Assembly (NCBI GenBank): GCA_964017195.1
Contig: OZ024887.1
Location: forward strand, 4,019,959-4,083,958
DNA length: 64,000 nucleotides
Source of the DNA: Siderastrea radians
Lineage: Eukaryota > Cnidaria > Anthozoa > Scleractinia > Rhizangiidae
Direction: 5' to 3'
Shown: positions 22,056 to 34,808 of the stretch, in pieces
How positions within the stretch are numbered: the stretch's first letter is position 1
Layout of the letters: each line of letters starts with the position of its first letter
Program-made: the position numbers and the translations under genes
The notes under the pieces: generated by a model
The model's database searches: none
The model's input: the letters and a program-made list of their open reading frames with translations, nothing else
What the model was told of the DNA's origin: nothing

Positions 22056-25000
22056 ATGCAATCTCATGCTCATAGTCAGCTGAAGCATCATATTTCGCAA
22101 CCATTATTCACGCTGACAAGCTCGGTTTCTCATCCTCCACTGACATCAGGCTCGTACTTTGCAAGTCCAAATGTCAACAAATCTACGTCTCATGGACATC
22201 AGTTGAATATCAGACCCGTTAACTCACCCTCTAGCCCCTACTTTCGCCCCAGCACACCAAGGCAGAAAGAAAAAGGTAACCAGAATAAGTTCATTTTAGT
22301 CGTTTTGCTGTTTAGAATTTAGCTTGAAACACACTGCTTTATTGAGACTTTTTAACGTTATAGCGAGGAGAAAAAATGTTTGAGCCTTTTTCTTGTAGAA
22401 ACAGAGAAAGTTGAAAAAGAGAGGGCGCAATCTGCTGAACGAATTCAATCCTTACACAGTCGTCTTCACCAAGAAGCAGAAAAAATAAGAAAATGGAAAA
22501 CGTCAACAGAGATAGAATTAAAAGAAAAGGTAATGATAGTTGTTTCACTCAAAGTGATAAACTTACATCATAAGAATGCAATGAGAGGTAAAATGGCACA
22601 CCCGTTTCCCTTTTCCTTAATCTTTTCAGTTCATTAATTCAGTAAATTCGGGAATTGGTTGTAGCTATGCTGATTTTACTTTTGGTCTCATTTTTTACAG
22701 GAGAAAAAGTTCCAAGAAGCAGTTCAAACAATAGATTCTCAGAGAAAATCTATACTTGATCTACAGGTATGAGTTTAACTTCAGTATTTATTTTCACTTT
22801 AAATGAGACATACATGTTTGGAGCTTTCAGATCTATCAGTGATGCCTAGTCTGCCATATATTAATAATTAATTGTACAAGACCAGTTCACAATATTAATT
22901 AAACTCAGGACCAAGCGCAACGGGCCTAGAGAATAAGAAATAAAGCGCACGAAGTAAACAAAAATCACAGCACATTCAACGACAATTCCATCTTAAATTT
23001 AATACTTTCTAGCCAAAAAAAAAAAACAGAAAATGTAAATATTTTGACTTAAAAAACAAACAGTATCTGAAAGCAAAAAAATCTTTCATGACCCGTTGCT
23101 TTTCTTTGCTTTCCAGTTTCAGAATGAAAGCCTCAGCTCAAAGCTGCAAGAGGAGTTGGCAAACAGAGAGGAAGTTGAACACAAGTAAGTTTATACGACT
23201 TATACAGTATGGTCTCCGACTACAGCCCTTGGATGGAATGCTGGCCCATTTCAGCCTTAATTGAGTTTGTAATACCTCTCCTCGTCCTCAGAACCCTGGG
23301 GCAGCCGGATATTCGGTTGAGAGTAAGTCAACACAGGCGGATAAAAATCGGTGACGAAAAATCATGTGCCCTGTATATCGGTCAAATACAAGAAGGCCAT
23401 TGCAATTACAGGTGCAGTTATTTGCCAATCACATTTACACGGCCTCTGCATCGTCAATGAGAATAGGCACACGCAGTCAATCACGATCTCGCGTTTATTC
23501 TTGAAATCTAAATTTTCGGAGTTAGTCCCTGCTTTTCAAAAGAATTTCACAGCTGCAACAGATAACAATATCTATTTTCCTTAATTCAGAATCGTTTCTA
23601 CGCGAGATATGTGCAACGCTTTGAAAGATCATATTGCAAAGGTGGAGGATAGTCTACAAAAAGGTAACTTTTATGACTTGTATAAAAATGCCTTTTTTGG
23701 CTTTATTTGAAATACTTTAAAATGCCCCATATTTCCTCCCTCTTCCCAGGATACCTTGAGTTTGTCAAGTCCAGTAATCCAACAACATAAGCTAGTTGCA
23801 AAAGCACCGGTGAATTCGAAGAAGAGTATGAAATATTTGGTCAAGACCGCATTAACTAACACTTCAAAGTAACTGGCCCCAGAAGAGAAAAACTTATAGC
23901 AAGTACATCAATAGCTGGATAAAAGGCCGAGGTGATAAAAACCATTGTCTCTCTCTCTTTTTTTTTTTTTCAGGTGAAGCTGATCGTGATGAACTCCGAT
24001 TTGACGAGAAAAAGCGAATGGAGCAGTTTCAGGCAAGAAAGATAACTATGATGAAGCTAGATCTAGGAATTTTCCCGTTATTAATGCCTTGTTAGTTGTG
24101 TTAAAGTTTGTAAAAATCACCGCTTTAGTTGGTCCTCAGTTAACTTAGCAGGTCTGTGGAACATTTCAGAATTCAGGATAGGCGTGGTACTATATTTCAG
24201 CAGTTTTCTTTTCGTTGTTTTTATTCTTCTTAACAGGAGATGGTAGTCAAATTTCAGGATCTTGAGATTGAACACACAGCCAAGTATAATGAAATGAAAA
24301 ATAAACGTAAGTCGCTGTCATCAATCACGTTCGTAGTGAACGAACACTTTGCGGGCGGTTGACACACGTACCAAATTCAATTAAATCTAACATGTTTAAC
24401 AAGGTTTGTATTTCTCTTGTTTAAAAAGCAGCCAGTCACTGGGCAAGCATCTGACAACTGATGGTCATCCAATGTTGGTCTCTAATCCTTTTCTAGTACC
24501 TATGCAGATCTAGGGAACGAGAATACTCTTATCCTAAATTAGCTTGTTTCCTTTTTTTGAATCATGGTTGCTGGGTAGCGACTTCTATTTGATGGAATGA
24601 TTAATGTTACAAATGACGTTGATGATATATACACTTCAAATGCGCAATATCATTATTACCGTTATTATTATTAATATTATTATTATTTCAGTTGATAGCC
24701 ATAAGAAGGTCCATGAAGAACTTGTCGCAGAATCTACTGAGAAGCTCGATAAAGCTGAGAGTCAGGTATGAATGCTGTTTTTGTCTCGTTCTCTATGCCG
24801 AGCAAGGGAATACAAGCGTCTTGAGAACCTTCCATTTGTGTTATTCAGATTCACCTTCTTGAAAATGAGAGAAAAGCAAAGGAGAGTCACATTTCTACCA
24901 TGGAAGCATCTCTGGAGAAAAGTAAAGAGGAATCGACTTCTTTAGGACACCAGCTGGGTAAAAAATATTAGTCATTCCTTGTACTCCATTAACCAGCGAC

Positions 25001-28000
25001 CATTATTGCCCGAGTTCCGCTAAATGTCTAGTTACACATGGATGCTGCAAAGGAGAATTTCTTTGTTTCATTTTTTAGAACTATTGCAAGACAAACTGAA
25101 GAAGTTTGAAAGTATCATCACCTCACAGCAGGTTCAGATACAAAATACAGAGGAAATGCTCGGCTTAAATAAGGTGGGGAAAAAAACGATTTGTCCTACA
25201 AACTCAACTGAAAGCAAACAAACTCTGAAAGACCAGTATACTTAGAAGAAACAAAATGTAATTTTTTTTCTTATTGTTTCAGGAGGAATGCAAGAGGATT
25301 GAAAAGGAACGCAGCGTCATTCAATCACAACTCAGCGATTCCAGTCAAGAGAACCAAACATTGCAAGACAATATTCTTCAGATAAAGAAAGAGCAAAAAG
25401 AAGTACTAGATGAGCTAGAAGAACATATTTCTTCGTTGTTGAGTGCAAAAGAGACAATGGAAGAGAGGTAAGTTATTGTTAAAACTATTACCGAATATAT
25501 GGGGAAAAAAGCAATTATGCGACAAACAACCGTTGTGTGGGGGTCATGGCTTCGACTCTGCCGGGCACTATAAAGCGTCGGTAGGGGGGCTCAAAAGAAA
25601 ACATTAACCTGTGAGAAACCGCTTGCATGATTTTTAATGAGACTTCTTTCCCTTACTTAGTGTGAAAACTCTTACTGATCAGAAGGAAGTTGCCGAAGAG
25701 AAGATAAAAGACCTACAGGTTAAGCTAGGTAAGCTTATTTTGGAAAAATTTGCGAAAAAAGTTGGAACAGTATACCAGAAGTTATGAGAAAACTCCCGAA
25801 ACATAGATTCAAGAAGAAAATAACCGAATCCTTACTTCAAATCTTCCTAAAACAGGACAGTTATGTTGATCTAGATACGTTATTAAATGAAATGAAACGA
25901 ATATAAAATTTTTTTTTTCTAAATGCCATTACTTCTACGTCTTCTATCCTATTACTCATGATAAATATATTTAAAGTTATTATTGTAATTTATTCTGTTA
26001 TACCATATTTATTATTTTGTAATATCCTTTTGTATTAGTATTGTAATTTAAGTGTAAATGACACGTATCCATACTACCTGCCTCGATTAGCTACGCTATT
26101 TGCAGGTATAGTCTGTATTTGTAATATATTGATTTTTTTTGTTGTAAATAAAGTTTTCTTGTTGTTATTTTTGGAAACCATATTTGATCGTACGTAAAGA
26201 TATATATATATTTTTAAATTAAAGTTTTTGATGCATGCTATGTAATGATTTACGTTGCAAAGTTTTTAAATTTTTTCTCCTTCTTCTTCTTCTTCTTCTT
26301 CTTCTTCTTCTTCTTCTTCTTCTTCTTCTTCTTCTTCTTCCTCCTCCTCACCGTCTTCTTCTCCTTCTTCTTTCAGAATCAGTGACGCGAGAAAAGGAAA
26401 AAGCAGACACCTTAAACGATCACATTCTAAAAGAAAAGGTATGCATTCAAATCAATCAAACATATCAGGAGAATTGCTGAGGCGATACATACATGCCTTT
26501 TTTTGCAAGAGGACAGGGACATCTATTCCGGAATAATTGCTATGTTAATTTTAAACATGTTTTTAGAGTGAATTAGAGAAGGGGTATGCAGACCTTCAGA
26601 CAAACCTTTCCAAAGAGGCGGAAAGAACAAAAGCTAAGGAAGAAATGGTCCGACAGTCGAAAGAAAAGCTGGCTGAAATTCAAGTAAAAACAATTAACTG
26701 TTTTCCTAATCCACTATTTCCTTTGTCTGGTGCTGGAGCCAGATAACTAGTAGCTTAAAAAAAATTCACCATCTTTCTTTAGAGTAGCTTAAATGTTTTG
26801 TTGAAATCGTTTTATTTTTCTTTCTTTCTTGAGTTTGTAATGGATCGTTTGGTTGTTTGTTTGTTTTTTTCATTACTTTTTGTTTTGTTTTGTTCGTTTT
26901 GTAAGGAAACAAACTCTTCCTTGGTGAACAACCTAAATGAAGCGAACAAAAAGAAAGAAGAGTTGGAGGAAAAGTTCCGTCTTTTAACACTTGCCTCGGA
27001 AGAAAAACAGGTAAAACAAACTCTTGAACACATCGAAATGAACTGATTACTCATAATTGCTATTCTTCAGGGCTTTTTGAAGAAGACTAGACTGATCTCA
27101 TGTTTCCCATTTTCAGAGAACTATAAGCGATCTAGAAGGAAAGATCTACAGTGCAAATTACAATCAAAGGTATTTAGAGGAGAATGTGCATGATCTTCAA
27201 GCAAAACTCGAGGAGGAAAGGTGAGACGGTTGTTTTGTCAAGTACGATGAGGTATTGCACAAATTGCGAGATGGCTAATCATGACTCGTGTGTTAATGTC
27301 AGTTTGTTTCAGTACCAGTTAAGGATCCTGAAGAGACGAGTGTTTTTTTTTTTAATTTCAAAACCTGTACCATTCTCATCTTTTTTAGAAAAGAAAAAGA
27401 AGAGCTTCAAAAATCTCGAGAAGACTTTAAGGTTTGTGATACTTCTATGTCTTATAGAATGAGCACTCCATTTTCAAGTTTAACTTTGCAGGGACTTTTT
27501 CGGCAGAACTCATACGCTGCTTAGCGTATTTATTAGTTATAAAAGGTGACCTGTTATCATTTACTCCTCTCACATTTTTTTGTTTGTTTGTTTGTTTGTT
27601 TTTTTGTGAATTCATGTTCTCGATTTCCTCTACAAAGGCCTCTGAAAGGAAACTGAGGGATCAAATATCTGCTTTGGAAGAAAGAGCTTCAGTATTGAAG
27701 AAGAACTTGGTGGTAAGTATGTCCTACCTTCATGGAAACAACAGCAAAGTATTTTTCAGCGTACCATGGCAACTCATTAACTGTTCAGTACAAAATTCAC
27801 AGTGTCAAGGTATGAATTAAATAATTAAACTAACACAAAATTTATCTGTTTTATCTTCAGGATGCTTCAAGAAATAATGAAGAGTCAGACAAGGTCATTC
27901 ATAAACTTCAAGAAGATCATCGGAAACTGCAGTACGCAACTTCCTTTCCATGCTTAATATTGCAAACACACGCACGCGCAAGGCGCGCATATCGGTCTCT

Positions 28001-31000
28001 TTGCTTACGTTTCTGTTTGTGTCGGTTGTGAAAACTAAGGTTAATATTGCTTTGCTGACTTACTCCAGGGAACAATATGGCAAAATGAAGGATGACATAA
28101 TGGTACAAGACGAAGAGCGGTTAATGATGCTAGAAAAAGAAAAAGGCAATGTAAGACTGAAAATTTTTGTCATGTCTGTCTAATAATTTATGGAGTAGAG
28201 TGTTATGATATCTAAAGATGAACTAATAAGTGCTTATTTATTCTGATAAACCTTTTGACAGACACGATCTTTGAAAGACGATCTAAAAGACAAGACGAAA
28301 AAGTTAGAAAGTTTGGAGGATAAGGTGAGCAACATATTGAGGTTCTGGCCGTTAACAATGAAAAATCTCTTGCCATTTTACCGTTGGCCATAGTCAGACT
28401 ACAGAGTTCAAATGCTTATAACTTAGCAATTTTCTAGTCAATAGCCTTAATGGTCATCGCTTAACTGCATTCGTTGGTGGGGAGGAAAGGTGTGGGAATC
28501 CGCCTCTATCCGGTTCCAGATGATCAAAGAAATGCCCGGACAGAATATTGTAAATACATGTGATCAGTCGTTTGGTACCCGGCCGGGCATCTTTCTACAC
28601 TTTTATGAAGTCCCATTTCAAAAGGTAAACTGAACACTAGACGCTGTCGTAAAGTTAAAAAATGCCAGTGATATTGTGTTTTTGCCACCAGAGCAATGCT
28701 TTACCGTACGTCAGGAGGGGAACAAGAAAGAGGTGATAGCGGGCCATTAATGATGAGGAATTAAGCTGCTTGTAGCTAGCTGTACCTAGGAGACAATAGT
28801 AGTTCAGCACAAAAAAATACTGCTCTCTGCCCCAGTTCTCGTTTTATTTATTATTTACTTATTTATTTGTTTGTTTTTCATTTTGTGCCACTGACCTCAA
28901 TCATAACAGGTCGAATGAATTTTCATATAACCTATTCTTCTGGTAGGTAAAAAGCCTTCAGGATCAGCTTGCAGCCAAAATCAAACAAGCTAAAGAGGTG
29001 CAACAAGAGGTAAGTTAAAAGCACTTTTATTGCGTGCTGTTGTCCTTGTCAGCACTAATTGGATAAACAATTTCATTGTTTCAGAACAAGACGTTAAAAG
29101 GCAAGGTGACTACTCAAAACAAACAGGCAGAAAAGTTTGAAAATCAGGTAGTGATGTCTTATTTCCATCGCAAGTTCAAAATACAGTTTATTTTTGTTAC
29201 TGTCGAGACCCACACACACTGGTAAGACCCAAAAAGGCCAGAACGGCTAGACCACTAACATGTCGTGCAGGCGTACTCAGATGAGAAAGCGAGCGCGGAG
29301 TATTCTTTCGCTTGCTTACGCCGCCATATTTGATTAGGAAACTGAAGGAGAGTTAAGCGAGTCCAAAAAAGCAGCCAAGGGAGGGGGTATCAACACCTCC
29401 AGGACTTACGTGCCAAACTACTCTTACCACAGGGTTGTCACAGTTTGGGAAATGGTCAGGCTTAGCCTGTTCCAGGCTCCGAGATATGGTGCCGTCCCAA
29501 CTATCTGAGAGCCTGGAACAGGCTAGGTCAGGTTATAATGGGAGGCCAGGTCGTTACGACCGGTCACTTTTATTTATTTGTTCAAGGCAGAAGTACATAA
29601 GACGAGCTAGGGAAATTTAAATTATAGGGAAAAGCCAGGAAATCTGGAAAACTAAGTGATCTCTGTGGCACCCATGTAATCACGATCTCCTAATTGTTTA
29701 AGAATTCACGAGTAGTAGCTTCACTGTGGCTTTCTGTCTTAAATTTCATTTGATTTTGCCATACAAAGCTGATTTTTATATTTAATAGCGTTTTTCAAAA
29801 CGTTATAGAAATCCAAGTTAACCAATGAGCTGAGTACCTCTAAGGATCAGATCAAAGATCTATCGGAAAAGGTGAGAAGCAGTAAACTGTAGACATTAGT
29901 TAATAATTCCCGGGCGGCGTATAGTCGATGCCATGAACATTATGTTTGACCTCACAAACATTTCGTTTGTTTTTATTTTAAAGCTAAAACAAAATAACGA
30001 GGATTTAAAGACAGCCAAGAACCATAGTGAAGACGTTGACGGACAGGTATAATATCATGATACATCACCTTCAATTTACGTCATCCTTATTTCGGACAAG
30101 TGTCACTTTACATGAAAGTTTGGCCATTAGGCAACGACAACTGCCGTACGACGATCCAAAATTGACTGTCTTATTGACGCTGGCTTATCCTCATTGTTTA
30201 CTACATTCCAGCTGAAAAACATAAAAGAAGAAATGACGAGGAAATCCAAGGCATTTGAAAAACTTGAAGAAGAGGTAATTTTGCAAGGAGTGAGGTGGTT
30301 ACAGTTTTAAACCTTAGCTTAATAAGTTAAAACTCATTTGGTGACCATTTCTGTATATTCTTTTGGATAGGGAATTTGCTTTTTTCTTGAGACTCCTTTA
30401 CCTACCTTGACCTGTGCTTCTTTATGCTTTTTTCACTATCAATATAAGATTTTCCAAGCGAGTGTTTTTTTTCCATATGACCTCATATGGATGTGACAAA
30501 ATGTCATTGGACAGGTCAAGCGGATAAAAGAGGAAAAGGAGACAGCCATGGAAGATAAGGAAAACGTCCAAAACAAATGTGAAAAACAAATGAATGAACT
30601 GTGTGCGACGCTGGAAAAGTACAAGGTGGATATATTGTACGGAGATTTTTTCCCTTTGCTTCGTCCTATTGTTTGGTACTCTTTATTGACACAACTCGCC
30701 TGTAAAGATATATGCAATTTCATGAAAATGATTACCCATAACTAGTAATTGCAGCTAGGCTTAGTCATTTTCGGTGTCTACAGCGTAAACATCAAGTAGA
30801 AAAATGTTTTAGATATCTTAGAGCAATATTTTCTTCTCGCAACTGACTACAATCTCGAACAATCAGACCGAAGTTATGCTATCTCGACGATTAACATAAC
30901 ACTGAAAACCCACTGAGCCACGGAATCTTCACGAACAATCATTATTAATCTTTCTAATTAACTGAAGAACATTGAATAAATTTGTAGTAGAGCAATCTTG

Positions 31001-33348
31001 CGTAGATTAACTCGTCTAACAGTTGTTTCAATATATCATTTTTTTGTCCGCTTTTTTGGCAGTTGGAAAATGAAAAGATAGTGGCTCAAAAAGAGCGAGA
31101 GCTGGAACTCTTGCGTGCTAATGCAGCAAAGGAATCTGAGGAACAACATGTGAGTACGAAAACTACTTATATCTTACAATTCCTTATTATAGTCGACAAA
31201 ATGGAAATTGACTGAGCATTGAACTTCCCGTCTAATGGTAGTTCAATTTACATGCAGAAAAAGCTACTTATGGAAGCTAAGGAGCAAATAGATAGACTAG
31301 AGAAAGAAGTGAAGCATCTAAAAACAATGCAGGTAAAGCTCGCAGCATTTACTCTCAGTAAGTGACAAGTGTTGTTATGATGACTTTGTACTTTTTCATG
31401 AGGGGATATCCAAGGAACCCTTTATCTTAATCCTGTCGGGGAGGTTCACATTGATTGGAAGATGAATCGTGTCCATGTGTCAGTGTGGTTGGGACCACCA
31501 AGGCACAGTATATTGCGTGGCCTCCCATTAATTCATCTCTCTCATTTGGTCCAGGAAAAGGATAATGAGAGATCCCAGTTTGAAAAAGCTGAAGCCGTCG
31601 CTCTCCTGGAAAAGCAGTTGGAAGAGAAGGTACATGACCAGTTTATACGTACACTTTCAAGTTCAATCTGTATAGCTAATTGCAACATTTATCGAAACTA
31701 TCTTAGAAGGTACCCTCCTAATCCAAGCCTTGCAAGTCAAAAAACTGTTATGTCGACATAACCAAACAATATTTTAATTTATGTCATTTACGACTTTGTA
31801 AATCTTCAGAATCAAGATATCATGATTCTACAAGAAAAGCTTGAAAAGCCATTCAAGGTAGGATGGATTTTAGTGGGTTCTTTTTTCCTCTTAATCTCGG
31901 ATAAGTGGTAGATATTCAAAAATCATTTGCTGGTGCTAATTTCTAGACTAACTTTTTTACTCAAGACACCAAAAAGCCCGCGTGTACCATCCTCTGAGGT
32001 TAAACCAACAACACCAAAAGTATCGACTCCACAAGCTCCCGCAGTGGTTCCCGAACTGACTCCGAAACAGCCTCGTAGTATACTGAAACAAAATGACTTT
32101 GGCCAGAAGAAAAGGAGAGTGGTTTTTGCTGGGTCAGACGAACCACATTCATCTTCTGAAGATGATGACGAAAAAGTGCTAAACAACACCAAGGTTATTG
32201 CTTACACCTTAAAATGTTTTGGTTGGTATCATGTTCATTTTTGTTTTTATTTTCAACGAAATTTGAAACCGTAATTAACCCAATGACGATTTGCCCTTCA
32301 CAGGCTGGAACAAAAGGTTCTAAGTTGGAGAAGAAAGAAGGAAGCGAGAAGGAGAACCGGAAAAGTATACCACGAGCAAATGTTCGATTTTCTCCAAAGC
32401 CATCTCCTTGGAGGAGTGAGCCCTCACAGGAATCAAAGTCTCCATTTACAGAAGTACACAAACTAACACAAATCCCACGTGGAAAACCTTTGACTCAACA
32501 GAAACAGAAAAAGGTGCTGAAAGATCTCTTTTTCCTGGAGCTAACGTGTAGTTCCAGAAATTCTTTCTTAGTCCTCTTCCTTAGAATTTTAGTCATCTCC
32601 CTTACAACTGGTTCAAAATTTGTAACCATTTAAATCTTGTTCACCGACTCACAACTTTTAGTTGACCTGGTATTGTTTTCTCAACCGTTTTCCTTGATCT
32701 TTTATTTAGATGAAAATTCAAAGTGAAGAGTCTGAGGAAATGGCCAGATTTAAGGAGTTGTTTCCTGATATGAAAAGTCCAGATTCTTTCTACGATAAAT
32801 CACCGGTAGGTTTTAAATTTGACAGTCGAACAGTGAAACATTTTGATGTGAACAAAGAATGAAATTGAAAATGTCCTCTCTCCTACCAGTTTTTAGGCTA
32901 ACAAAATTGTCCTTTTCAAAATAAGCACCGTTAGCTTTGGCTTTTTGGTCTAACTAATTGGATGTAACGTCGCCCCATAATTTTACCAAGAAAGAAATAA
33001 CGACAAACTTCCAATATCCTATCAACTATGCTATAAGACTTTCAGTTGCCCTGGAGGCGTAAGAAGGGAAGAAAAATACGGTCGGTCTATATCAAGCTTA
33101 ATAATGCTTGTATAATGCTAATAATGCTTTTTGAATTTGCTAAAATCTACTCGCAAACATGAAATAACCTTGAGTCCACTATGATATTTTTACAGGGCAA
33201 GGCACGTGGCTTACACCAAACAATGAAGCCTCCATTCAAGAGCAAAATAACTAAGATTAAACCACTCTCACGTAGGAAGGAGAAGTCGGAAAGTACATCT
33301 TGGTTTGACTCTGATTCACTCTTTGGGTTTGCAATGGAAGACGAATAA
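22056..33348 (+). CDS. SYCP1: Synaptonemal complex protein 1 (SYCP1) homologue, 35 coding exons
   Basis: SYCP1 dimers form transverse filaments that join homologous chromosome axes in meiosis. Exons: 22056-22275, 22399-22529, 22701-22766, 23117-23184, 23590-23663, 23974-24032, 24237-24306, 24692-24765, 24849-24957, 25079-25173, 25283-25467, 25661-25728, 26377-26438, 26567-26683, 26906-27010, 27117-27220, 27389-27431, 27638-27712, 27861-27931, 28069-28150, 28262-28324, 28947-29009, 29085-29147, 29809-29871, 29984-30046, 30212-30274, 30515-30625, 31063-31149, 31258-31332, 31555-31629, 31810-31857, 31966-32193, 32304-32513, 32710-32805, 33196-33348 (1112 residues; mammals about 980). An unstructured N-terminal head precedes a coiled coil from about residue 75 to 880, then a basic, serine/proline-rich tail. 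SYCP1-like marks are EKIRKWKTSTEIEL (exon 2), STRDMCNALKDHI (exon 5), and a tail with KKRRVVF followed by an acidic serine cluster, like the mammalian KKRKMAF motif. Intron 6 starts with GC. Other long coiled-coil proteins are a less likely alternative. Confidence 0.88.
26276..26371 (+). repeat. (TTC)n microsatellite abutting a splice acceptor
   Basis: About 95 bp of TTC repeats with a few TCC/CCG interruptions end in TTTCAG, the acceptor of SYCP1 exon 13 (26377). The repeat therefore serves as the polypyrimidine tract. It creates a spurious poly-leucine ORF. Confidence 0.95.
29463..29525. mobile_element. 63-bp palindromic MITE with near-perfect 9-bp TSD
   Basis: The ends TAGCCTGTTCCAGGCTC and GAGCCTGGAACAGGCTA are exact inverses, so the whole element can fold into one hairpin. 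The flanks GGTCAGGCT (29454-29462) and GGTCAGGTT (29526-29534) agree at 8 of 9 positions. The same ends recur at 63721-63829. A 9-bp duplication points to Mutator-like transposition. It lies in SYCP1 intron 23. Confidence 0.8.
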
Positions 33349-33560
33349 ACTGCCTAAGCAGGAGACACAATTTCAGTCTACTATGTCTATAATTGATGTA
33401 GAATTTAACGTCGTAAAATTTGTACAGAAACGTGGGGTGATTCTTAGCTGGTTGTCCAATGCAATTATGTGTCTGTGTGCTTTCGTGTTTGTTGAGCAGC
33501 CCGTTTCCTTTTTCTATTTGGTAATAAAGCTTGTTGTTGTCCTTGTTGTTTAACTAATCA
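33349..33560 (+). promoter_or_regulatory. SYCP1 3' UTR with poly(A) signal
   Basis: The stop codon TAA ends at 33348. An AATAAA at 33523-33528 is followed by a TTGTTGTTG-rich stretch suited to cleavage-factor binding. A 3' UTR of about 200 bp is therefore expected. Confidence 0.65.
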
Positions 33561-34138
33561 CAACTGTTTTCCACTTATCAGAAGCAGAACCAACTGAACT
33601 GCTCCAATACCTTTTATTTTCGACGTGTGTAGAAATCGTGCAAAATTAGCCGGTTCAATTTTGTGACTCACGAAAACTGAGAAAAATGCAATGCTTCCAG
33701 AGCAAGACTGAAATGGTTTTATCGTTTATAACACGCGCAATAACAAAAAGAACATCTTCCACATCGGCTGTCATCTATTGTTACCATTACACGTTTTTGG
33801 TATACACTCTTTTTACCTCCATCTTTACGTTTTCTGACTGACATATCTTATAAAACAAATCCACCTCAGAAGTGTGTAGTTGTTTTTTCTTTCTGGTTTC
33901 GATTGGTTCATTTTATTACTTGGATTTGTTGTGATTGGACAGATATGATTATTTTGATTTTGGATTTTGGTAGAAAACCGCTCTTGTAATTACTGTAAGT
34001 TCAGTTTTGAGGGCCAAAGTTGTGGCATTAGTGACCATTAAACACACTGTTAACAATCATAATTTTTCATTGACATTGATTGCAATATTACGTGTTCGGT
34101 GCCTCCTAATACAGATGGATTTTTGTATAGATTTTGAC

Positions 34139-34384
34139 TATGTGCGAAAAGCAGATCTTAGCAAAGGCTGTTGGAACAGGGCAAGAAAACTGTGGGTGAC
34201 CACGTATTTTCCATAGACAATCATGCAACAATAATTCCAAAAAGTGTTAAAATAGATGACAATGTATGACACTTTCTTTCCAAATTTACGCTCGATTATC
34301 TATGAAAAATGCGCGGTTACCCCCAGTTTTCTTTATGGATTCCAACAGCCCTTGCCAAGATCTGCTTTTCCAGCATAGTCATAA
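34139..34384. repeat. Imperfect palindrome between convergent genes
   Basis: Arms at about 34139-34218 and 34292-34384 pair over roughly 75 bp (for example GCAGATCTTAGCAAAGGCTG against CAGCCCTTGCCAAGATCTGC). Weaker pairing continues outward. It lies in the roughly 1.2-kb gap between the SYCP1 poly(A) signal and the peptidase gene's 3' side. The rest of 33560-34684 shows no gene. It is probably a decayed foldback element. Confidence 0.65.
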
Positions 34385-34684
34385 ACCCGAGTCAATCTCG
34401 GACCATCCTGCATCCATTCCAATCCAAGCATAACAGTTATGTTTTTTTTTCGTCGCTGTTGTTTTTGTATTTTGTGTTATCTATCAGGACCCAAGAATGC
34501 GAGGGTTGATTAGAAATAGTCCAAGGCTAAAAGTCAATCAAGGTTTCTTTTATTAAAGTGAGTTTCCAAACAAAACAACAGTTTTTAAAACGTTTATAAA
34601 ACTAAATTCCAATAAAACCTGACAAAATTGCTATGCTCATTATTTTACTCACTATAGCTAACTATCACTGCCTGTCTTGCCGTA

Positions 34685-34808
34685 TTATGTGCACGGTGAA
34701 AATGTAAAAGTGCTGCGAGGTGCTAGTGGGGTAGCATACTCCAACATTTCTTCATAAGAAAGCGGTGTGTCTGATGTGGGTAGTTTGATGCCATAAAGTT
34801 CATGGGAT
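34685..34808 (-). other. Possible alternative terminal exon (unproven)
   Basis: On the minus strand a good acceptor (GTATTTCAG, exon from 34808) opens a frame of 41 residues ending in TAA at 34685. It would join in phase to the donor of peptidase exon 16 (35798) as an alternative to exon 17. The predicted tail (ELYGIKLPTSD, EEMLEYATPLAP) is not one I recognise, and it would replace the conserved C-terminal helices. It may equally be chance sequence in the 3' UTR. Confidence 0.2.

Noticed and set aside
26235..26480. Poly-leucine ORF
   Set aside because: It is the TTC microsatellite translated in one frame; only the part from 26377 is SYCP1 exon sequence, in its own frame.
22056..33348. Assignment as a generic myosin-like or CCDC coiled-coil protein
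   Set aside because: The N-terminal EKIRKWK and CNALK blocks and the basic KKRRVVF tail with acidic serines match SYCP1 order. Still, coiled-coil similarity is weak evidence by itself and a profile search would be decisive.
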